Assembly (NCBI RefSeq): GCF_025421715.1
Contig: NZ_JAOEFC010000001.1
Span: 1,321,567-1,385,566 of the forward strand
Direction of reading: 5' to 3'
Origin: Microbacterium festucae
GTDB lineage: Bacteria; Actinomycetota; Actinomycetes; Actinomycetales; Microbacteriaceae
Length of the DNA: 64,000 bases
Shown piece by piece: positions 59,638 to 64,000 of this stretch. The notes under the pieces are model-generated. The model was not told where the DNA came from, made no database searches, and saw nothing but the letters and a program-made list of their open reading frames with translations. Every line of letters begins with the position of its first letter. Within the stretch, counting starts at the first letter, position 1. The position numbers and the translations under genes were made by a program.

Positions 59638-61254
59638 ATGAGTGCACGAACCGCGCGGCGCACGCCGAGCCGCTGGCTGTGGAGCGCCCTGGTGGGCATC
59701 GTGTCGGCGGCGGCGTTCCTGGCCACCGCCGAGCTGTTGTCGCTGCTGTTCACGCGCGGCAGCGGGCCCATCATCGCCGTCGGCGGGTTCGTCATCGACA
59801 TCGTGCCGCGCCCCCTCAAAGAGTTCGCGATCACCACCTTCGGCGTCTACGACAAGCCGGTGCTGCTGATCGGTCTCGGCATCGCCGTGCTGATCGCCGC
59901 CGCTGTCGCCGGCATCCTGCAGTACCGGCTGCGCCCCCTCGGGGTGGTCGTCGTCGTCATCGCCGGGGTGCTCGCCACCCTGGCGACCGTCACCCGGTCG
60001 GGCGCCTCGGGCCTGGCCTGGGTGCCGACGACGGTCGGCACCCTCGTGGGGGCTCTGGTGCTGCTCCTCCTGACCGCCCGGTTGCGAGCCTGGGCGGGGT
60101 CGGCCGTGAGCGGCGAGGCGGATGGTCACGCCGTCGCTGCTCCGGCTGTGCCCGAGAATCCCGCCGCACCCCGTCCGAAGGTGGCCGTCGATCGACGCGC
60201 CTTCCTGCGCACCACCACCGTCATCGGCGTCTCCGCGGTGCTCGTGGGCGTCGGCGCGCGACTGGTGAGCGCGGCCACCACCTCCGCCGAGGCGCTGCGC
60301 AACGAGCTGCGCCTCCCGGCCCCTCGCACCAAGGTCGCGGTGCCGGACGGCGCCGAGTTCGACGTCGAGGGGCTCGCGCCGCTGGTCACCCCCAACAAGG
60401 ACTTCTACCGCGTCGACACGGCGCTGGTGGTGCCCGCCGTCGACCCGGCATCCTGGCGTCTCGTGATCGACGGCATGGTCGATCAGCGGATGGAGTTCAC
60501 CCTCGACGACCTGCTCGGCATGGGCTTGGACGAGTACGCCATCACTCTCACCTGCGTCTCCAACGAGGTCGGCGGGGGCCTGGTCGGCAACGCGATCTGG
60601 CTCGGCCTGCCCGTGCGCGACCTGATCGCCCAGGCGGGACCGCAGGCCGGTGCCGACATGGTGCTCTCGCGCAGCGTCGACGGGTACACCGCATCCACGC
60701 CGTTGGCCTCGCTCACCGACCCCGGCCTCGATGCCATCATCGCGGTCGGCATGAACGGCGAGGCGCTGCCCCCCGAGCACGGCTTCCCGGTGCGCATGGT
60801 GGTGCCCGGGCTCTACGGGTACGTCTCGGCCACCAAGTGGCTCACCGAGCTGAAGGTCACCACGTTCGCCGACGACGAGGCGTACTGGACGCCGCGCGGC
60901 TACAGCGCCGAGGCGCCCATCAAGTTCTCGTCGCGCATCGACACCCCCCGCACCGGCGCCCCGGTCGCGGCCGGCACCGTGGCCATCGCCGGCATGGCAT
61001 GGGCCCAGACGGTGGGCATCGACCGCGTCGAGGTGAGCATCGACGAGGGGGAGTGGCAGCCGGCGACGCTGTCGAACCCCATCAACGACAACACCTGGGT
61101 GCAGTGGATGCTGCCCTGGGAGGCCACCGCCGGCACCCACTACATCGCGGTGCGCGCGGTGAACAAGAACGGCGAGCTGCAGATCGAGGAGCGCGCCCCG
61201 ATCTTCCCCGACGGCTCCAGCGGCTGGCAGCGACTGCTGGTCACCGTGACCTGA
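59638..61254 (+). CDS. Membrane-anchored molybdopterin oxidoreductase (sulfite oxidase-like)
   Basis: 538 residues. Four to five N-terminal membrane segments (about 12-150) are followed by a DRRAFLRTT sequence and another hydrophobic helix, then the extracytoplasmic molybdopterin domain with the Mo-ligand Cys in ITLTCVSNEVGGG, and a C-terminal dimerisation/Ig-like domain (GMAWAQTVGIDRVEVSIDEGEWQ). This matches the actinobacterial YedY/SorA-related membrane type. ATG 59638 has gaggag upstream. The preceding 195 bases contain several gcatccg words and nothing coding. Substrate not determined. Confidence 0.9.
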   Translation: MSARTARRTPSRWLWSALVGIVSAAAFLATAELLSLLFTRGSGPIIAVGGFVIDIVPRPLKEFAITTFGVYDKPVLLIGLGIAVLIAAAVAGILQYRLRPLGVVVVVIAGVLATLATVTRSGASGLAWVPTTVGTLVGALVLLLLTARLRAWAGSAVSGEADGHAVAAPAVPENPAAPRPKVAVDRRAFLRTTTVIGVSAVLVGVGARLVSAATTSAEALRNELRLPAPRTKVAVPDGAEFDVEGLAPLVTPNKDFYRVDTALVVPAVDPASWRLVIDGMVDQRMEFTLDDLLGMGLDEYAITLTCVSNEVGGGLVGNAIWLGLPVRDLIAQAGPQAGADMVLSRSVDGYTASTPLASLTDPGLDAIIAVGMNGEALPPEHGFPVRMVVPGLYGYVSATKWLTELKVTTFADDEAYWTPRGYSAEAPIKFSSRIDTPRTGAPVAAGTVAIAGMAWAQTVGIDRVEVSIDEGEWQPATLSNPINDNTWVQWMLPWEATAGTHYIAVRAVNKNGELQIEERAPIFPDGSSGWQRLLVTVT

Positions 61255-61277
61255 CCCCCGCCCCCTGCCGGCACCCA

Positions 61278-61303
61278 CGGCCGCCCTCTTCGGAGGGCGG
61301 CCG
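61278..61303 (+). terminator. Hairpin terminator after the molybdenum oxidoreductase
   Basis: Perfect 11-base G/C stem (61278-61288 with 61293-61303) closed by a TTCG tetraloop, 24 bases after the stop. The gap 61255-61606 holds this terminator, a smaller ggcccc/ggggcc hairpin at 61533-61550, and presumably the GH3 promoter, with no gene visible. Confidence 0.75.
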
Positions 61304-61606
61304 TTCGCCGTTGACGCCGGTTTCCAGACCCGCCCGAACGGTCACGAAAAGGACACGGAAACGGGGCTTTCCGGGCCCGCGACGACAGAACACGTGACCG
61401 AAACGACCGATCGTGCGCCCGCCCCATGAGGCCCTCGACCCCCGTGGAAATCTCGATCCAGCACCAACCGTCCCCCTGCACGAACCCGCCCGGCCCGCCG
61501 GACGATCGCACAGTCGCGATGGTCGACGCTACGGCCCCAGAGGCGGGGCCAGCATCCTCACGCAAGGCGCGTGCGGATGTCTGTCGATGACGAAAGGGAT
61601 AGGCCA

Positions 61607-63973
61607 ATGAAGGCCCTGCCAAAGAAGGGAATCGCGGTACTGACCGGCTTCGGTCTCGCGATCACTCTCGCCGGATGCACCGGCGGCACCGAGGAAGCAT
61701 CCAAGTACACGACCCGCGACGTCTCGGACGGCACCACGGACTTCGTGGTCGTCGAGAACCCGAAGGGCGGGAAGACCCTGTCCTACTCCGCCGACGGCCC
61801 GATCGAGCTGCTCGAGGTGAAGGACGGGAACGACACCCTCGCCTTCAAGGACCTCGACGGTGACGGTGAGCTCGACACCTTCGAAGACTGGCGCGTCGAG
61901 GCAGCGGAGCGTGCTGCGGCCTACGCCGAGACCCTCAGCGCCGAGCAGATCTCCGGTCTGATGCTCTTCAGCTCTCACGAGCGGTCCCCCGCCGACGGTC
62001 TGACCGACGCGCAGAAGACCTACCTCGACGAATCGAACCTTCGCAACGTCCTGAACGCCGGCGGCTCCGACGTCGAGGAGAACGTCACCTGGGTCAACGC
62101 CATGCAGGCCTACGTCGAGACCCTCGCCGACAAGGATCGCCCCTACGTCCCCGCCAACTTCTCCTCCGACCCCCGCTCCGAGGCCCAGTCGGGCTCCACC
62201 TACACGGGTGAGGCGACCGGCGTCTCGCTGTGGCCGTCGGTGCTCGGCCTCGCGTCGACGTTCTCGGCCGAGACGGTCGAGGAGTTCGGCCGCGTCGCCT
62301 CGCAGGAGTACCGCGCGCTCGGCATCTCCAACGCCCTGAGCCCGCAGATCGACCTCGCCACCGAGCCGCGCTGGCTGCGCGTGTCGGGCACGCTCGGCGA
62401 GAACGCCGACCTCGCGCAGGAGCTCGCGGCCGCGTACGTCTCCGGCTTCCAGAGCACTTACGACGCGGACGGCAAGAACATCGGCTGGGGGATCGACTCC
62501 GTGCCCACCACCATCAAGCACGCGCCCGGAGACGGCGCGGGCGAGGGTGGCCGTGAGTCGCACACCAACGCCGGCAAGTACGCGGTCTTCCCGGGCGACA
62601 ACCTCGACGAGCACGCCTCGGTGTTCGCCGCGGCGAAGGACTCGCTGGGCATGATGACCAACTACTCGATCGTGCTGGGTGCCGACGGCACCCCGCTGCT
62701 GGGTGACGAGGCGGTCGGCACGGCCTACAACAGCGAGGCCCTGTCGTACATCCGCGACGAGGTCGGCTTCACCGGTGCGATCGTCACCGACTGGGGTGTC
62801 ATGACCGGCTCGAAGGACCCCGAAGCCTTCATCGCCACCGCGTGGGGCGCCGAGGACATGGCTCCCGTCGAGCGCTACTTCACCGTGCTGCGCAACGGCG
62901 TCGACATGTTCGGCGGCGTGAACGACGCGACGCACATCCTCGAGGCCTACGACCTGTGGAACGAGCGCTTCGAGGCTGGTGAGGTCGAGGTGGATGCCGA
63001 CACCCGCTGGGCCGAGTCGGGCGCGCGGATCCTCACGGCCTACTTCGCCCCGGGGCTCTTCGACAGCCCGTTCGTCGATCTGGAGCGCTCGAAGGAGATC
63101 GTCGGCAGCGAAGCGAACGTCGAGGCCGGTCTCGCCGCGCAGCTCGACTCCGTCGTCATGCTGAAGAATGACGGCACCGTGGCGGAGGACGCCGACTGGT
63201 CGGACAAGACCGTGTACATCCCGCACACGTTCGACGTCGGCTCGCCGGGTCTGTTCGGCCCGCCCGAGTACAGCGAGGGCGCGAGCCTGAGCATCGAAGC
63301 GGCCGAGGGCATCTTCGGCACGGTGCTCACCGACACGGTCGAGTACGACGCGGACGGCAAGGTCACCTCGATGACCGCGCCCGGCCTCTCGGGAGTCGAC
63401 GCGGTGCTCGTCGGCCTGCGCTCGCCGAACAACGGCAACCCGTTCTCGGCTGCGGGTCTCGACGCCGAGAACGGTCAGTGGTACCCCTTCTCGCTGCAGT
63501 GGGCCCCCTACACGGCCGACGGTGAGAACGTGCGCACCACCTCCATCGGCGGCGACACTCTCGCCGACGGCACCAAGGAGAACCGCTCGTACTTCGGCAA
63601 CACCTCGCGCATCTCGAACGCGGCCGACATCGATGCCTTCAACCGTGCGGTCGCGGCCGTCGAGGCCGCCGGCGGCGACATCCCCGTGATCACGATCGTC
63701 AAGGCGAACAACCCGGTCGTCCCGGCCGAGTTCGAGTCGAAGTCGAACGTCGTGCTCGTCGGCTTCGGCGTCAGCGACCAGGCCACGCTCACGGTCGCCT
63801 CCGGCGCCCACGAGCCGCACGGTCGCCTGCCGATCGGGTTCCCGGTCGACATGAACGCCGTCGAGGCGCAGCAGGAGGACGTCGGCGAGGACGTGGAGAC
63901 CTACGTCGACGACGCCGGCAACGACTGGAAGTTCGGCTTCGGCCTGAACTTCTCGGGTGCCATCACCGAGTAG
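61607..63973 (+). CDS. Glycoside hydrolase family 3 lipoprotein
   Basis: 788-residue exported beta-glycosidase. Lipobox ITLAGC puts the lipid-modified Cys at 24. An EF-hand-like calcium loop DLDGDGELDTFEDW (82-95) precedes the GH3 barrel. The GH3 nucleophile Asp is in AIVTDWGVM (about 395), with IKHAPGDGAGEGGRESH in the substrate-phosphate/sugar loop region and a C-terminal alpha/beta domain (VVLVGFGVSD; GRLPIGFP). ATG 61607 follows gaaaggga. It would cleave beta-glucosides or N-acetylglucosaminides at the cell surface. The gene is complete; only 27 bases follow. Confidence 0.9.
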   Translation: MKALPKKGIAVLTGFGLAITLAGCTGGTEEASKYTTRDVSDGTTDFVVVENPKGGKTLSYSADGPIELLEVKDGNDTLAFKDLDGDGELDTFEDWRVEAAERAAAYAETLSAEQISGLMLFSSHERSPADGLTDAQKTYLDESNLRNVLNAGGSDVEENVTWVNAMQAYVETLADKDRPYVPANFSSDPRSEAQSGSTYTGEATGVSLWPSVLGLASTFSAETVEEFGRVASQEYRALGISNALSPQIDLATEPRWLRVSGTLGENADLAQELAAAYVSGFQSTYDADGKNIGWGIDSVPTTIKHAPGDGAGEGGRESHTNAGKYAVFPGDNLDEHASVFAAAKDSLGMMTNYSIVLGADGTPLLGDEAVGTAYNSEALSYIRDEVGFTGAIVTDWGVMTGSKDPEAFIATAWGAEDMAPVERYFTVLRNGVDMFGGVNDATHILEAYDLWNERFEAGEVEVDADTRWAESGARILTAYFAPGLFDSPFVDLERSKEIVGSEANVEAGLAAQLDSVVMLKNDGTVAEDADWSDKTVYIPHTFDVGSPGLFGPPEYSEGASLSIEAAEGIFGTVLTDTVEYDADGKVTSMTAPGLSGVDAVLVGLRSPNNGNPFSAAGLDAENGQWYPFSLQWAPYTADGENVRTTSIGGDTLADGTKENRSYFGNTSRISNAADIDAFNRAVAAVEAAGGDIPVITIVKANNPVVPAEFESKSNVVLVGFGVSDQATLTVASGAHEPHGRLPIGFPVDMNAVEAQQEDVGEDVETYVDDAGNDWKFGFGLNFSGAITE

Positions 63974-64000
63974 AGCCAGACCCGCCCGGTCGTGGGCGAC

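Noticed and set aside
58314..61397. Open frame of about 1027 codons across the aldo/keto reductase and molybdenum enzyme
   Set aside because: It overlaps two well-supported genes in another frame and encodes Arg/Pro-rich nonsense with no start signal or motif.
61529..63820. Antisense open frame of about 763 codons opposite the GH3 gene
   Set aside because: The sense strand has a lipobox, a GH3 nucleophile motif and a full-length family match; the antisense frame is a composition artefact.

Overview
The window is high-GC actinobacterial DNA, most likely from Microbacteriaceae and close to Microbacterium. This is inferred from the strong G/C third-position bias, frequent GTG starts, many -10 boxes placed 6-9 bases before a start codon (leaderless genes), a small Microbacteriaceae-type protein at 56250, and gene neighbourhoods such as serS-HAD-tRNA-Ser. 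No database search was possible; family names rest on motifs and remembered family features.

Layout. 1-8.9 kb is mostly core metabolism: the end of a TIM-barrel sugar isomerase, a LacI regulator with glycerate kinase, phosphoglucomutase, a lipoprotein, prephenate dehydratase, a luciferase-like monooxygenase and a photolyase. 9.2-15.9 kb is a LacI-controlled alpha-glucoside locus (regulator, GH13 hydrolase, binding lipoprotein, two permeases). Six copies of a roughly 59-bp nested palindrome lie in the gaps around it. 16.4-21.7 kb holds a diacylglycerol-kinase-like protein, serS, a HAD phosphatase, tRNA-Ser(TGA), an LCP-family protein and tRNA-Ser(GCT).

21.6-28.15 kb is a compact integrative island in tRNA-Ser(GCT), bounded by a 60-bp duplication of the tRNA 3' half. 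It carries a tyrosine integrase, a HipA-like kinase overlapping a HipA-N/HIRAN-like protein gene, and a three-gene operon (AAA+ ATPase, DUF6414-like protein, unknown 179-residue protein). An internal copy of the island's end repeat suggests two joined modules. These two cargo modules are the best candidates here for an undescribed, possibly defensive, system.

28.2-31.3 kb is host sequence again (CPBP protease, MFS exporter with divergent LysR regulator). 31.3-46.3 kb is a second insertion, about 15 kb, flanked by 42-bp direct repeats. It is a quinate/shikimate-type catabolic cluster: QsuD-like dehydrogenase, divergent dehydroquinase, TRAP transporter, a 905-residue 3-dehydroshikimate dehydratase fusion, three regulators, an acylating aldehyde dehydrogenase, a citrate-synthase-fold enzyme, a ThDP enzyme and a TauE/SafE-type exporter. 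The last four have no obvious role in the textbook pathway.

46.4-64 kb: PhzF; a LacI-controlled DapA-family aldolase with an atypical Nramp-like transporter; a TetR-linked redox cluster with an Old Yellow Enzyme gene broken by one amber codon; several small proteins; an aldo/keto reductase; a membrane molybdenum oxidoreductase; and a GH3 lipoprotein. No CRISPR array, rRNA or complete insertion sequence was seen.
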